DNA from: CAZUSO01 sp964622775
GTDB taxonomy: Bacteria > Bacteroidota > Bacteroidia > Chitinophagales > Chitinophagaceae
DNA: 57,580 nt
Assembly: GCA_964622775.1 (NCBI GenBank)
Contig: CAZUSO010000013.1
Coordinates: 1-57,580 of the forward strand
Direction: 5' to 3'
Shown here: positions 35,127 through 44,204 of the stretch, one piece after another
Numbering within the stretch: the first letter of the stretch is position 1
Layout of the letters: each line of letters opens with the position of its first letter
Notes under the pieces: generated by a model
What the model was told of the DNA's origin: nothing
Database searches by the model: none
The model's input: the letters and a program-made list of their open reading frames with translations, nothing else
Position numbers and translations under genes: made by a program

Positions 35127-35837
35127 GTGAAGCTGTATCTGGTACCTACTCCAATCGGCAACTTAGCCGATATTACGCTGCGTGCTTTGGATGTGCTGAA
35201 GCAGGCCGATGTGATTTTGTGTGAAGACACCCGTACCAGCGGACACCTGCTGAAACATTACGGCATTCAAAAACCGCTCTATGCGCATCATCAGCATAAT
35301 GAGCATCAGGCCATTGACTCACTAATCATTCAACTGCAGTCGGGCAAGGTGTTTGCACTCATCACGGATGCCGGCACACCGGGCATCTCCGATCCGGGAT
35401 TTTTATTACTGCGGGAATGCATCCGGCAGGGTATTCCTGTAGAATGTTTACCCGGCGCCACTGCTTTTGTTCCGGCGCTGGTTCAGAGTGGCTTGCCGGC
35501 GCATAGCTTTACATTTGAAGGATTTTTGCCTATAAAAAAAGGCCGTAAGACAAAGCTCGAACAACTTGCCTCCGAAGCGCGTACCATGATTTTCTACGAA
35601 TCTCCCCACCGTCTTTCCAGAACCCTCCGTGACCTGGTTATGAATTTCGGAGCAGAACGCCAGGCATCGGTCAGCCGGGAATTGACCAAGATGTTTGAAG
35701 ATACTCAGCGGGGTACGCTTGAGGAGCTGAGTAAATTCTATGAAAACCACCCGGCAAAGGGCGAGATCGTTATGGTAGTTTCCGGGATTCTTTCCGTTAA
35801 AAAGGGGGATGAAATGGGGGATAAAGCAGAGAATTAG
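35127..35837 (+). CDS. rsmI: 16S rRNA (cytidine(1402)-2'-O)-methyltransferase
   Basis: SAM-dependent 2'-O-methylation of C1402 of 16S rRNA. The 236-residue chain has the tetrapyrrole-methylase-like fold with YLVPTPIGNLADITLRAL, VLCEDTRTSGHLLKHY-type VILCEDTRTSGHL, LITDAGTPGISDPGFLL and PGATAFVPALVQSGL. The start is GTG 35127; no ATG lies near. It begins 10 nt after purS ends. Confidence 0.95.
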   Translation: MKLYLVPTPIGNLADITLRALDVLKQADVILCEDTRTSGHLLKHYGIQKPLYAHHQHNEHQAIDSLIIQLQSGKVFALITDAGTPGISDPGFLLLRECIRQGIPVECLPGATAFVPALVQSGLPAHSFTFEGFLPIKKGRKTKLEQLASEARTMIFYESPHRLSRTLRDLVMNFGAERQASVSRELTKMFEDTQRGTLEELSKFYENHPAKGEIVMVVSGILSVKKGDEMGDKAEN

Positions 35838-35917
35838 GGTCTTATCTCGTTAAAAAACTGTAATATTTTCCCGACATTTGTTGTTTTAAAATAATAATTT
35901 CGGACTTTCGTAAACGA

Positions 35918-36250
35918 ATGTTGAACCGGATCGGACATATTGTTACCTTTCTTTGTTTGGCGGGCATCCTGTTTTTAAATACCAGTCCCCGCGAACTGAT
36001 CCATTCTTTCACAGGACATACCGACACCATTGACCAACCCTGCACTCATCATGACGGGGAAATGGCCTTTGAATCCGAGCACCACCACTGTGATTTTCTG
36101 GATCAGGCTGTCGTTCCCTTTATCTTTTCCGTTACGCATTTTCAACTTAATCATTTTCCGGACTACAATCAGCCCGATTCGTTTCGGGTATTGTCCCAAA
36201 TCCGTTCTACTTTCATTCATACGGATTCCCGCGGCCCGCCACAAGTGTAA
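35918..36250 (+). CDS. Small exported His-rich protein, 110 aa
   Basis: A hydrophobic N-terminal segment (residues 5-22, IGHIVTFLCLAGILFLNT) precedes a short chain with several His clusters (CTHHDGEMAF, ESEHHHCDFLDQ) and two Cys. This looks like metal-binding composition, Zn or Cu. The family is not one I can name, but small proteins of this kind often lie upstream of TonB receptors for metals. The TonB receptor starts 73 nt downstream on the same strand. Confidence 0.7.
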   Translation: MLNRIGHIVTFLCLAGILFLNTSPRELIHSFTGHTDTIDQPCTHHDGEMAFESEHHHCDFLDQAVVPFIFSVTHFQLNHFPDYNQPDSFRVLSQIRSTFIHTDSRGPPQV

Positions 36251-36323
36251 ATTCCCCGAAATTACTTTTAACCCGTTCATCTTACGATGAAGGGTTGTTT
36301 GATCGACACTTAAAAATTTTTTA

Positions 36324-38603
36324 ATGCACTTCTGGTTAAAAGCCGGTGCAGTAGCAATGATATTGATTGCCTGCAATTCGGCTGCTTTCAGTCAGGCGGA
36401 GGACTGTATTCATACGCTGACGTTACAGGTAAGAGACGGCAAAACCGCACAAATTATCGAAGGCGCTTTAGTGAGCGCCGGCGACCGGCAAACCCTTACG
36501 GACGAAAATGGCTATGGTGTTTTTGATTCAATATGCAATGGTATGCTCCATATTCATATTCAGACTATGGATGCGGGAACTACCGAAGCGGATATTGATT
36601 TTTCAGGCTCCGCGGACACTTTCGTAGTAAAAACCAATGTACGGCAGCAGGGCATCACCCTGGACGATGTGGAGATACAGGGTCATAAAACGGCGCTGCA
36701 AACCGCCAATGCCCTGGAAAGCATCAGCGGAGCACAACTGCAGCAGGTGCAGGGCGCCTCCCTGGCGATACAATTACAGGCCATTCCCGGTGTGCGGATG
36801 CTACAGACCGGCGGAACCATAGCCAAACCGGTTATCAACGGAATGTATGGAAACCGCGTACTGATTCTCAACAACGGCGTAAGACAGCAGGGACAACAAT
36901 GGGGTTCAGAGCACGCACCGGAAATCGATCCTTATGTTGCGAATCAGTTAACGGTAGTGAAAGGTGCGGAATCGGTGCGTTATGGCTCGGATGCCATTGG
37001 CGGTGTCATTCTCGTGGATCCGCCTGCATTGCCTGACGACGGAAAAATGCATTCCGAGCTAAGTCTCATGGGGGCAGGCAATGGCCGGCAGGGTGCAGTA
37101 TCGGCAAATGTCAGCGGTAATTTTGCCAAAGCGCCTGCATTAGCCTGGCGGGTGCAAGGCACTATCAAACAAAGCGGCAACCTCAAAACAGCCGATTATT
37201 TCCTGAACAACACCGGCGCTGAAGAGTATAATTATTCTGCCGCCGCCGCTTACACCAAAGCGCATTTTGATGCGAACGTTTATTACAGCCATTTCAATAC
37301 GCAGTTAGGCATACTCAAGGATTTTGGGGATGACGCCGGGTTTCGCTACGACATAGTGGCGCCCAGGCAGCATGTGATGCACGATTTGCTGAAATTACAG
37401 GCGCATCAGCACCTGAATGACAACTGGCATCTGACGGCACAATATGCTTTTCAGCATGATACACGTGAAGAATACGACGTGCGGCGCGGCGGCAAGACCA
37501 GCCTGCCTTCGCTTGACCTGGGACTCGCTACGCAAACGGCGGATTTGACGCTGGAGTATCTTAACAGCCGGCATGTACAGTTGACTGCCGGGCTTAGCGG
37601 AATGTACCAGAACAACGCAAGCGTATCCGGAACGATGATTGCGCCGCTGATACCTGATTATGTCCTGAAGACAGCCGGCGCCTATGGCATTGCGCAGTTC
37701 CATAAGGATAAATATACGCTGGAAGGCGGCTTGCGCTACGACTATCTGCATTTGTATGCATTGGGTTATGATAAAAAAGGGTTGCTTTACGGCGGTAAAA
37801 AACAGTATAACAGCCTGAACGGAAGCATTGGCGCTATCTGGTATCTTAACCGCAACTGGAACCTGCGCTCCAATATAGGAACGGCGTGGCGTCCGCCTTC
37901 CGTAAATGAGCTGTATAGCAATGGCGTGCATCACGGCGCTTTGTCCTACGAGATTGGCGACAGCACAATGCAAACGGAAAAAAGCTATAAATGGATCACT
38001 TCGCTGAATTTTGAAAATGATGCCAAATGGCTGAGTTTGAACTGGGATGTATATGCTCAGTATTTTAACGGCTATATTTACCTCAATCCGATGGACAGCA
38101 TGGTGGAAAATATCCGGGGCAGCTTCCCGTATTTTCAGTACGAGCAAACCAATGCACGCTTTCTGGGCAGTGACGTCACCGTGCAGGTTAATTTCCTGAA
38201 GCAACTGGAATACAAAGTTGTCGTCTCGGTTATTCGCGCTAAAAATGTACGGGATGACAGCTTCCTGCCGATGATACCTGCCGATAAATTAGAGCAGCAT
38301 TTGCAGTGGAATATTAAAGACGGCGGATTATTGAAAAACTCTTTCCTGGAAATTTCCCATCAGTATGTGGCCGAACAGACCCGCTACGAGCCCGGCAGCG
38401 ATTTTGCTCCGCCGCCTGCCGCCTATCAACTTTTCGGGCTGGGTGTCGGTACGCAGTTTCACTTCGGGAAACAGCAGCTGAAGGCTTATTTTAATATTGA
38501 TAACATTACCAATCAATTGTACCGTGACTACATGAACCGCTATCGTTATTATGCGGATGATATGGGTCGCAATTTTCAGTTGCGACTGATCTATACTATT
38601 TAA
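36324..38603 (+). CDS. TonB-dependent receptor, probably for a metal, 759 aa
   Basis: An N-terminal signal (ending AAFSQ) is followed by a carboxypeptidase-regulatory-like domain (~35-120, TLQVRDGKTAQIIEGALVSA). The plug runs ~120-250 (AIQLQAIPGVRMLQTGG, GNRVLILNNGVRQQGQQWG, EIDPYVANQLTVVKGAESVRYGSDAIGGVIL). The 22-strand barrel ends with an aromatic-rich final strand (NFQLRLIYTI). The GQQWGSEHAPEID block is common in receptors of metal-related loci. With a His-rich protein before and an Asp/His-rich lipoprotein after, zinc or copper uptake is a reasonable inference; siderophore or other ligands are not excluded. Confidence 0.88.
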   Translation: MHFWLKAGAVAMILIACNSAAFSQAEDCIHTLTLQVRDGKTAQIIEGALVSAGDRQTLTDENGYGVFDSICNGMLHIHIQTMDAGTTEADIDFSGSADTFVVKTNVRQQGITLDDVEIQGHKTALQTANALESISGAQLQQVQGASLAIQLQAIPGVRMLQTGGTIAKPVINGMYGNRVLILNNGVRQQGQQWGSEHAPEIDPYVANQLTVVKGAESVRYGSDAIGGVILVDPPALPDDGKMHSELSLMGAGNGRQGAVSANVSGNFAKAPALAWRVQGTIKQSGNLKTADYFLNNTGAEEYNYSAAAAYTKAHFDANVYYSHFNTQLGILKDFGDDAGFRYDIVAPRQHVMHDLLKLQAHQHLNDNWHLTAQYAFQHDTREEYDVRRGGKTSLPSLDLGLATQTADLTLEYLNSRHVQLTAGLSGMYQNNASVSGTMIAPLIPDYVLKTAGAYGIAQFHKDKYTLEGGLRYDYLHLYALGYDKKGLLYGGKKQYNSLNGSIGAIWYLNRNWNLRSNIGTAWRPPSVNELYSNGVHHGALSYEIGDSTMQTEKSYKWITSLNFENDAKWLSLNWDVYAQYFNGYIYLNPMDSMVENIRGSFPYFQYEQTNARFLGSDVTVQVNFLKQLEYKVVVSVIRAKNVRDDSFLPMIPADKLEQHLQWNIKDGGLLKNSFLEISHQYVAEQTRYEPGSDFAPPPAAYQLFGLGVGTQFHFGKQQLKAYFNIDNITNQLYRDYMNRYRYYADDMGRNFQLRLIYTI

Positions 38604-38638
38604 TCATAAAAAAATAATTGAATTATTTAAAATTTAAA

Positions 38639-39220
38639 ATGAAAAAAATGAAAAAACACGCATTTAAAATTGCTACGGCATTATTCATCGCTTCCGGATT
38701 GTTTCTGGCATCCTGCACTAAGGATGAGCCGACGCCGACCAAGGAAAATGACCAGGAAGAAATAACCGGCATAACCGTCAATTATATCAAACTGAATTCG
38801 GATGGTACGCAAACAACGGACACGACTTCCGTAGCATTTGATGCAAACGGAGCTCCGACTCCCGGCACCCTGACATTAAGCAGCGGCAGCAGTTATCTTA
38901 CCCTCGTAACGTTTTACGACCACGATGAAGTGCTGAACAGTGAGATTAAGGAAGAAGCCACGGAGCATAAAATCTTCTTTTTCCCTTCACAGGCCGGTGT
39001 GATCAATTATGAATATAACGACCACGACAGCGATGGCAACCCAATCGGGCTATCGGGCAAGACAACGGTTTTAAATCCCGGCGTATTAAACCTGAACATG
39101 ATCTTAAGACACGGATTGAATAAGAACAGCAGCGCTGCGCAAGGCTGGAACAATCCGGATTATGTGCAGGCCGGCGGAGAAGATGATGCCAATGTGGATT
39201 TTAATATTCAGGCGGAATAA
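38639..39220 (+). CDS. Lipoprotein of the TonB locus, 193 aa
   Basis: Starts at ATG 38639 or 38648 both lead into a lipoprotein signal ending LFLASCTKDE. The mature part is Asp- and His-rich (FYDHDEVLNSE, ATEHKIFFF, YEYNDHDSDGNP), suggesting metal or cation coordination. It starts 35 nt after the receptor and ends just before a strong terminator, so it is the last gene of that operon. It may pass the substrate to the receptor from the outer face of the membrane. The family is unnamed as far as I can tell. Confidence 0.75.
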   Translation: MKKMKKHAFKIATALFIASGLFLASCTKDEPTPTKENDQEEITGITVNYIKLNSDGTQTTDTTSVAFDANGAPTPGTLTLSSGSSYLTLVTFYDHDEVLNSEIKEEATEHKIFFFPSQAGVINYEYNDHDSDGNPIGLSGKTTVLNPGVLNLNMILRHGLNKNSSAAQGWNNPDYVQAGGEDDANVDFNIQAE

Positions 39221-39244
39221 ATTCCGGAAAAATCATATTGCAAG

Positions 39245-39282
39245 GGCTGCCTGCCGATCATCAGATCCGGGCAGCCTTTTTG
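39245..39282 (+). terminator. Rho-independent terminator after the TonB operon
   Basis: GGCTGCC (39245-39251) pairs with GGCAGCC (39270-39276) and is followed by a run of T. It lies 24 nt after the lipoprotein stop. Confidence 0.8.
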
Positions 39283-40050
39283 TTTAATGCGGGCCTGAAA
39301 TGATGAACAGGCAGAAACTCATTCCGTTATCATACTACAGAAACCAAGGCCGGGCAACAAAACAGCCTGTGCAAAAACCGTGCATAAATATTGCCATTGT
39401 ATAAAAAAGACTCACCTAATGTGAGTTTGACAGTTACCTTATTATAAATCAGCAAAATAGGGGGAATAATGGCGTACTCAAAATAAAAGCCCGGCCTTAA
39501 ATTTGTAATTGTAATAAAACCACAATCTAAATGCTGAACCCTGAAAGACATAAAGTTAACGCCTTAGAATACGACCGAAGAAATTGCAAAGCAATTTGAT
39601 TAGAATTTCTGCCTGGAGCGATTTTCGCTGGTTGGTTGCCGACTTTTTGGAGCGGGGAAATGACGATATAGCAATTTCCCATGAATAAAGAAGAAACCTT
39701 TTAAAACCCGCAATGACGGCCACCTTTTGGTGTTAGTCCGCGTTGTGGCGTTACGATTGCCGCTTATCTCTAATGACAATAACGCATTGATTTCATTGCA
39801 AAGGGGTTGATGTCATGCGAATGGGTTGATGTCATTGTAATGCGACCCTATGGGATGCATCTTTCTCAAAATTTATTAAATCGATCATCAGTATTCTTAC
39901 TATTTAGCATTATGCCTTAACACTATGAGATATTGAGAAATCAGGGCTGTAGATATTGTAAATTTTCCACTAATCCACCATGAATAATCTATACCAAACC
40001 AGTTAATCCTGTGAATAATAAGATTGCTGCAATTGGATTGTGTACTGATT
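39283..40050. other. Intergenic repeat region
   Basis: No gene. Two tandem GGTTGATGTCAT words occur at 39806-39832, and a CAATGACGGCCACCTTTTGG stretch (39710-39730) resembles one at 43506-43520. The rest is AT-rich with many stops in every frame. Confidence 0.5.
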
Positions 40051-40653
40051 TCAGTCAGCAGGTTCTGTGGCGTTCCCAATGGCCCACCCATCTTCTATCT
40101 TACTTTTCAATATTTCTAATTCGCGTTTCCGGGTTTTATATATATTATGTTCCCAACGACCGGCATAATTAGCGAAGGCAAAGAAGATCAGAATGCCCAT
40201 GGCTACCCAGATTGATTTTCCACTTTCCCAAATTCCGAGAATACTAAGTATTCCAATGGGCAGAATGCTCCATCGCCCGAATGCAGAAAGGTGTATCTGA
40301 TACGTTGCGATTGAAAGCGCATAATGAAGGTCACCGTGGATGGAACGGTCAAACCGGTTATTTTTACGCATTCTGCGGATTCGGCATATCAGGAAATACA
40401 AAGCGCAAAGAAGCATCCAGACAGATAAGCAATACATATATATATTGCCGCTTTGCTTAAAGAGGCTCATTGACAGTATGAATAATCCGGTACCTGCATT
40501 TACAAGGATGAGTAATAACTCGCTCATATTGGTAATATGATAACCCTGCTTCTTGTTTCCCGCAATGTGGTTGTGCAATGCTTTTTCATTGATACCGTAA
40601 AGCGGTTCCTTGTTTTGTAAATCCCATATTTTTTTCATTTCATCAAATTTCAT
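40051..40653 (-). CDS. Membrane protein coupled to an ECF sigma factor, 200 aa
   Basis: A cytoplasmic N-terminus (KFDEMKKIWDLQNKEPLYGINEKALHNHI) is followed by four membrane helices in two pairs (~42-66 and 70-92, then ~122-140 and 143-165) and a charged C-terminal tail. Its first 11 bases overlap the end of the sigma factor gene, so the two are made together. This position suggests an anti-sigma role, holding the sigma factor at the membrane until a signal arrives. The family shows no classic zinc anti-sigma (HxxxCxxC) motif, so that role is inference. Confidence 0.75.
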   Translation of the reverse strand: MKFDEMKKIWDLQNKEPLYGINEKALHNHIAGNKKQGYHITNMSELLLILVNAGTGLFILSMSLFKQSGNIYMYCLSVWMLLCALYFLICRIRRMRKNNRFDRSIHGDLHYALSIATYQIHLSAFGRWSILPIGILSILGIWESGKSIWVAMGILIFFAFANYAGRWEHNIYKTRKRELEILKSKIEDGWAIGNATEPAD

Positions 40654-41152
40654 AATGGATTATATTTTTTGATTTTGAGATCAGGTATTTTTTAATGCGA
40701 CTGATCTTGACGCCCACATTCGATTCGGTGATGCCCAATATGACGGCCATCTCTTTGTAGCTGAAATTATCCAGAAGCAGTAAGGTAAGGGAGCGATCGA
40801 TCTCATCAAGCTTGTGGATTTCCTTGTAGAGCCAGGTCAGTCGTTCATCTATCTGCGATTCATGCTCCTGAAGGATGTACTGTACCCGGCCGAGCTCTTC
40901 TGCCTGCACATACTTTTGCTCTTTTCGTATCCATTTTATGGCTGTATTAAGCGATATGCGATAGATCCAGGTAGCAGCAGACGACTCCTGCCTGAATGTG
41001 GGAACAGAACGCCACACCTGAACGGTAATCTCCTGAAAAAGATCGTCCTGATCCATCGCGGTAAATGTATAAGCTTTTACTACTTTAAAGATTAATCCTT
41101 TATACTGATCAAGCCAGTTTTCAAAAATATGCTCCTGTTCCTTTTCTGTCAC
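40643..41152 (-). CDS. ECF-type RNA polymerase sigma factor, 169 aa
   Basis: Sigma-70 regions 2 and 4 without region 3. Region 2 is YKGLIFKVVKAYTFTAMDQDDLFQEITVQVWRSVPTFRQESSAATWIYRISLN, and region 4 is IDRSLTLLLLDNFSYKEMAVILGITESNVGVKISRIKKYL. It directs RNA polymerase to a small regulon, probably envelope or stress related. It overlaps the membrane protein gene downstream. No target promoter can be told from the sequence. Confidence 0.93.
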   Translation of the reverse strand: MTEKEQEHIFENWLDQYKGLIFKVVKAYTFTAMDQDDLFQEITVQVWRSVPTFRQESSAATWIYRISLNTAIKWIRKEQKYVQAEELGRVQYILQEHESQIDERLTWLYKEIHKLDEIDRSLTLLLLDNFSYKEMAVILGITESNVGVKISRIKKYLISKSKNIIHYEI

Positions 41153-41861
41153 AACACAGGTTGTTTATCTTAATTAGTACCACGAAATAAGCAGATTCTT
41201 ACAGAAAGCAGGAAATAATATCAGCACAATTTGCAGAAAAGCACAGCCGTCCACTGCCTGATATGTATCAGGGCAGATTCTATGGCTGACAATATCCAAC
41301 AGTATAACGTTGACAGCATTAATAAGGCGCATTTCAAATTTCGCAAACATGCTACTGTTAAGTCAACATGAAAAATTGAAAAAGCCGAGATAACTGATTT
41401 AATAAAATTTGAGCATACAGACAAGATATGCTTAACACTACTCTCTTGATAGTATTCAGTAGAAACTTTTCTCAGCGAAGCTAATCTAAAAGTGATTTAT
41501 AGATGCTTGCATGACATAAGGGTTTTGAACTGCGTTTTTGTTGCGATGTAAAAAAAACGATGGTAAGCAGGGTTGTATGCAGCCTAAAATGTCGCGAACG
41601 GTTCTCTTTCTATGCGCCATATACCCAAACTTATTGTTTTGGAGCAGGAAGGGTTTCAATATGCGTAACCGCAGGTGAAATCTGCGGTCGGTTAACGCCA
41701 TTATAGCTGTTCAAGCCTTTCGGGCTTGTGCTTTAGTGATTTTTTTTTCTGCGGATTGCAACGTAAGCCCGAAAGGCTTTGACAGTATTAATCCTGCTTC
41801 TATTCTAACAGCTTAATCTTGTAAGCCCAATATTTTTACGAAATTTTGAGATGCACCCATA
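41153..41861. other. Intergenic region with inverted repeat
   Basis: No gene in 709 bases. Notable are a REP-like fragment (TTTATAGATGCTTGCATGACA, ending near 41517) and the inverted repeat AAGCCTTTCGGGCTT (41713-41727) with AAGCCCGAAAGGCTT (41765-41779); each arm is also a small hairpin. A stretch ending in GAGATGCACCC near 41853 resembles the reverse complement of 39855-39877. Confidence 0.6.
41713..41779. repeat. 15-bp perfect inverted repeat, each arm a mini-hairpin
   Basis: The arms at 41713-41727 and 41765-41779 are exact reverse complements and are separated by 37 nt that include a run of nine T. The first hairpin followed by T could act as a weak terminator. Confidence 0.7.
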
Positions 41862-42299
41862 TTAATCATCCGTCAATTCAGCAATTACTTTGTCAATGCG
41901 CTTCATCATTGTCATTTCCGTTTTAGCTGCTGTGACGGAAACCACTATTGCCTTTTTCTTACCCGGGGCAAGTTTTTCATAAGCAGATTTTGCCGCTTTG
42001 TTGTTATCCAAAGCGCTTTGCAGTTCAGGCGGAAGCGCAACCGTTCTCGGCTCCGTATCTAACACCACAGTCACTTCTAAGGTATCACCGCCCTGAACCC
42101 CGGCATTTTTTCTGTTTTCCGCGCTGAGGCTTATCATATATTTTTCGCCCATTTTCCCAACAGCATTACGGTAAGTGTAGCCCTTAAGCGTAACCTTCAC
42201 CAATGGCTTTTTGCCGCCGCCTAATTTTTCCAGGATGTCATCAGGCACAGGAATGCCCGTGTTATTACCGGTTTGCACAATTGTTGTCTGATATTTCAT
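41862..42299 (-). CDS. DUF1905 / YdeI-OmdA-like protein, 145 aa
   Basis: An N-terminal DUF1905 barrel (TTIVQTGNNTGIPVPDDILEKLGGGKKPLVKVTLKGYTYRNAVGKMGEKYMISLSAENRKNAGVQGGDTLEVTVVLD) is joined to a short OmdA/YdeI-type C-terminal helix region (LPPELQSALDNNKAAKSAYEKLAPGKKKAIV). Members are cytoplasmic and of unknown biochemical function. The AraC-type regulator lies 74 nt upstream on the same strand, so it may be its target. Confidence 0.87.
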   Translation of the reverse strand: MKYQTTIVQTGNNTGIPVPDDILEKLGGGKKPLVKVTLKGYTYRNAVGKMGEKYMISLSAENRKNAGVQGGDTLEVTVVLDTEPRTVALPPELQSALDNNKAAKSAYEKLAPGKKKAIVVSVTAAKTEMTMMKRIDKVIAELTDD

Positions 42300-42373
42300 T
42301 ACGGTGGTGTATTAAAGATTCAACTGCAATTTTAGGAAATGTTTTCTGCATGGAATTGTAAAAAATCATTGAT

Positions 42374-43153
42374 TTACCAGTGGTATGACGAGCGGAAGAA
42401 ATCTTTGGGAGATTGGCCCGTAAAGGATTTAAAATCTTTGATGAAATGCGACTGGTCATAAAAACCAAACTCATACCCTAATGCTGTAAATGATAATACA
42501 CTCTTTTGTTGAACCGAAGCCACTATGGATTTCATACGAATAATGGATGAATATTGCTTAGGCGTTGCTCCTGCCTTTTTTCTAAATCTTTTTTCAAATG
42601 CATCCTGACTAATGGCCAGCTTTGCTGCAAGTGATTGAATATTGATGAGACCCCGGTGCAAATTGATTTCATTGAGGGCATGAGTGATTACCAGGTCACG
42701 TTGCGGAGCAATTAGCTTAGCGGATAAGAATTGTTCAACAATAGCAATCCTTTGCAGGTTGTTTGTTGCGGAGGAAATTTTGTCTTTCAGGTCGTCTGTT
42801 TCTGATGCTTTAAAAAAAGTATCGCCTGTATGATATTGCTCAAACAGTTCGTTTAAAGGTATTTTTAAAAAGGCCGACATACCTGTTGCGCTAAAAGTAA
42901 CAAGGATGTTCCCGGTGCATTTTTCATACTTAAACCTGCGGAATGTTTTTCTTATTCCCGATAATGTAATCGTTGATATCTTGTGCGTGATATTGTCTTT
43001 TTGAAAACTGATATGTCCCCGAAAGGGAATAGCCAGTACCAGCCCGGCATGCGGCAGTACAAGCGTTTCCATTCCAAAAGGAACTTCAATAACCGTATAG
43101 GATTTGATATACGGCCTGAGCAGGTCGGCAGGGGTATAATTTTCAACTTGCAT
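42374..43153 (-). CDS. AraC-family transcriptional regulator, 259 aa
   Basis: The N-terminal ~140 residues are a sensor domain of the DUF6597 type (YTPADLLRPYIKSYTVIEVPFGMETLVLPHAGLVLAIPFRG). The C-terminal ~95 form the double helix-turn-helix of AraC proteins (INIQSLAAKLAISQDAFEKRFRKKAGATPKQYSSIIRM and FTALGYEFGFYDQSHFIKDFKSFTGQSPKDF). It probably controls the DUF1905 gene downstream and itself; the ligand is unknown. Confidence 0.93.
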   Translation of the reverse strand: MQVENYTPADLLRPYIKSYTVIEVPFGMETLVLPHAGLVLAIPFRGHISFQKDNITHKISTITLSGIRKTFRRFKYEKCTGNILVTFSATGMSAFLKIPLNELFEQYHTGDTFFKASETDDLKDKISSATNNLQRIAIVEQFLSAKLIAPQRDLVITHALNEINLHRGLINIQSLAAKLAISQDAFEKRFRKKAGATPKQYSSIIRMKSIVASVQQKSVLSFTALGYEFGFYDQSHFIKDFKSFTGQSPKDFFRSSYHW

Positions 43154-43646
43154 ATTGTTGTCAGTTGGATTATTTACAAACGGCCGCTACTGCGTTGTCG
43201 TATAACATTGCCGGCAGGGAGCCCCGGCTTTGCCCGATAGGGAACATAACCACGAAACAGGTACAAAGCCGGGATTTCAAATCTACGAAAAACAGTTAAC
43301 TGTACCATATTCCTGTGGGTGTAGTCTGCAAGGGGTGTATTCTGGTTTGTCGCCTTACATAGCTGGCATCTGATAATCAATCAGCTATCTTAAAATGGTG
43401 TCAAACCTGAGCAACATATAGGAACAAAGGGAAATGGAACAAAGGCAGGGCGGCAGGAAGCAATTTCATGATTATTGTTGTTTTTGAGATTGTCTCATAC
43501 CTCACAATGACGGCAGGCTTTTGACCTTAGTTCACGTTGTAACGTCATTGTGATGCAAGAATTTGGTATGCACCCTATTATTTTAACCACAGTTTTAATG
43601 GCACTTTTTGATTATTTTTGTCCCGATATCATCCCGATAAAAAAGT
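43154..43646. other. Intergenic region
   Basis: No gene in 493 bases. A repeat-like patch (43475-43580) contains GAGATTGTCTCATACCTCAC and TGACGGCAGGCTTTTGACC. TATTTTTG (43613-43620) gives a -7 box 27 nt before the next gene. Confidence 0.5.
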
Positions 43647-44204
43647 ATGCCCGTATTAAAATTCAGGATTGCCTGGGAAGAGGACGACAATATTTTTCGT
43701 GATATAGAACTGACGACAGGGCAAACCTTTTCCCAGTTTCACGAAGCTATCCTGCTTTCCTTTGAAATGAAAACAAAGGGCGCCGCCTCCTTTTTCGAAA
43801 GCAATGACAAGTGGATGCGCCGGCGCGAAATCTCCTCTGAAGTAGTCCTCAATAAAAAGGATGCTCCTGCCTTGTCTATGGTGAGAACTCCGGTTTCCGC
43901 CTTAGTTGATAACCCCGATAAGAAGTTCATTTATACGGTGAGCGACAAAAGGCAGTGGGTGTTCTTAGTGAGCCTGATTGGTATTGAGCGGGAGGAGCGC
44001 CATAAGCAAACCTATCCTGCCTGCGTGCGCTCGGAAGGATTGCCTCCTGCACAAACCTTTATCAAAGATGTGGCTCAGGATAAGATGATGGAGATTGAAG
44101 AAAAGTACGACCTGCAAAGAGACCGCATGGATGAGCAGGGCTTTGGCGATGAAGGCGAAACCGATACGTCATCCGATACAGGCAGCAGCAATGAGGATTA
44201 TTAA
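43647..44204 (+). CDS. IS1096 TnpR-like / pRiA4b ORF-3-like protein, 185 aa
   Basis: The chain LKFRIAWEEDDNIFRDIELTTGQTFSQFHEAILLSFEM is the pRiA4b ORF-3/IS1096 passenger TnpR-like fold, here as a chromosomal housekeeping version. The C-terminal 40 residues are acidic and disordered (GDEGETDTSSDTGSSNEDY). Despite the family name there is no sign of a mobile element around it. Its stop overlaps the miaA start (TAATG), so the two are translated together. Function unknown. Confidence 0.85.
   Translation: MPVLKFRIAWEEDDNIFRDIELTTGQTFSQFHEAILLSFEMKTKGAASFFESNDKWMRRREISSEVVLNKKDAPALSMVRTPVSALVDNPDKKFIYTVSDKRQWVFLVSLIGIEREERHKQTYPACVRSEGLPPAQTFIKDVAQDKMMEIEEKYDLQRDRMDEQGFGDEGETDTSSDTGSSNEDY

Noticed and set aside
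37395..38204. A 269-codon minus-strand frame inside the TonB receptor
   Set aside because: The receptor reads cleanly through the region with family motifs; the opposite frame has no recognisable feature.
43647..44204. Mobile-element origin suggested by the TnpR-like family name
   Set aside because: No inverted repeats or transposase surround it and it is coupled to miaA, so it is treated as a chromosomal gene.
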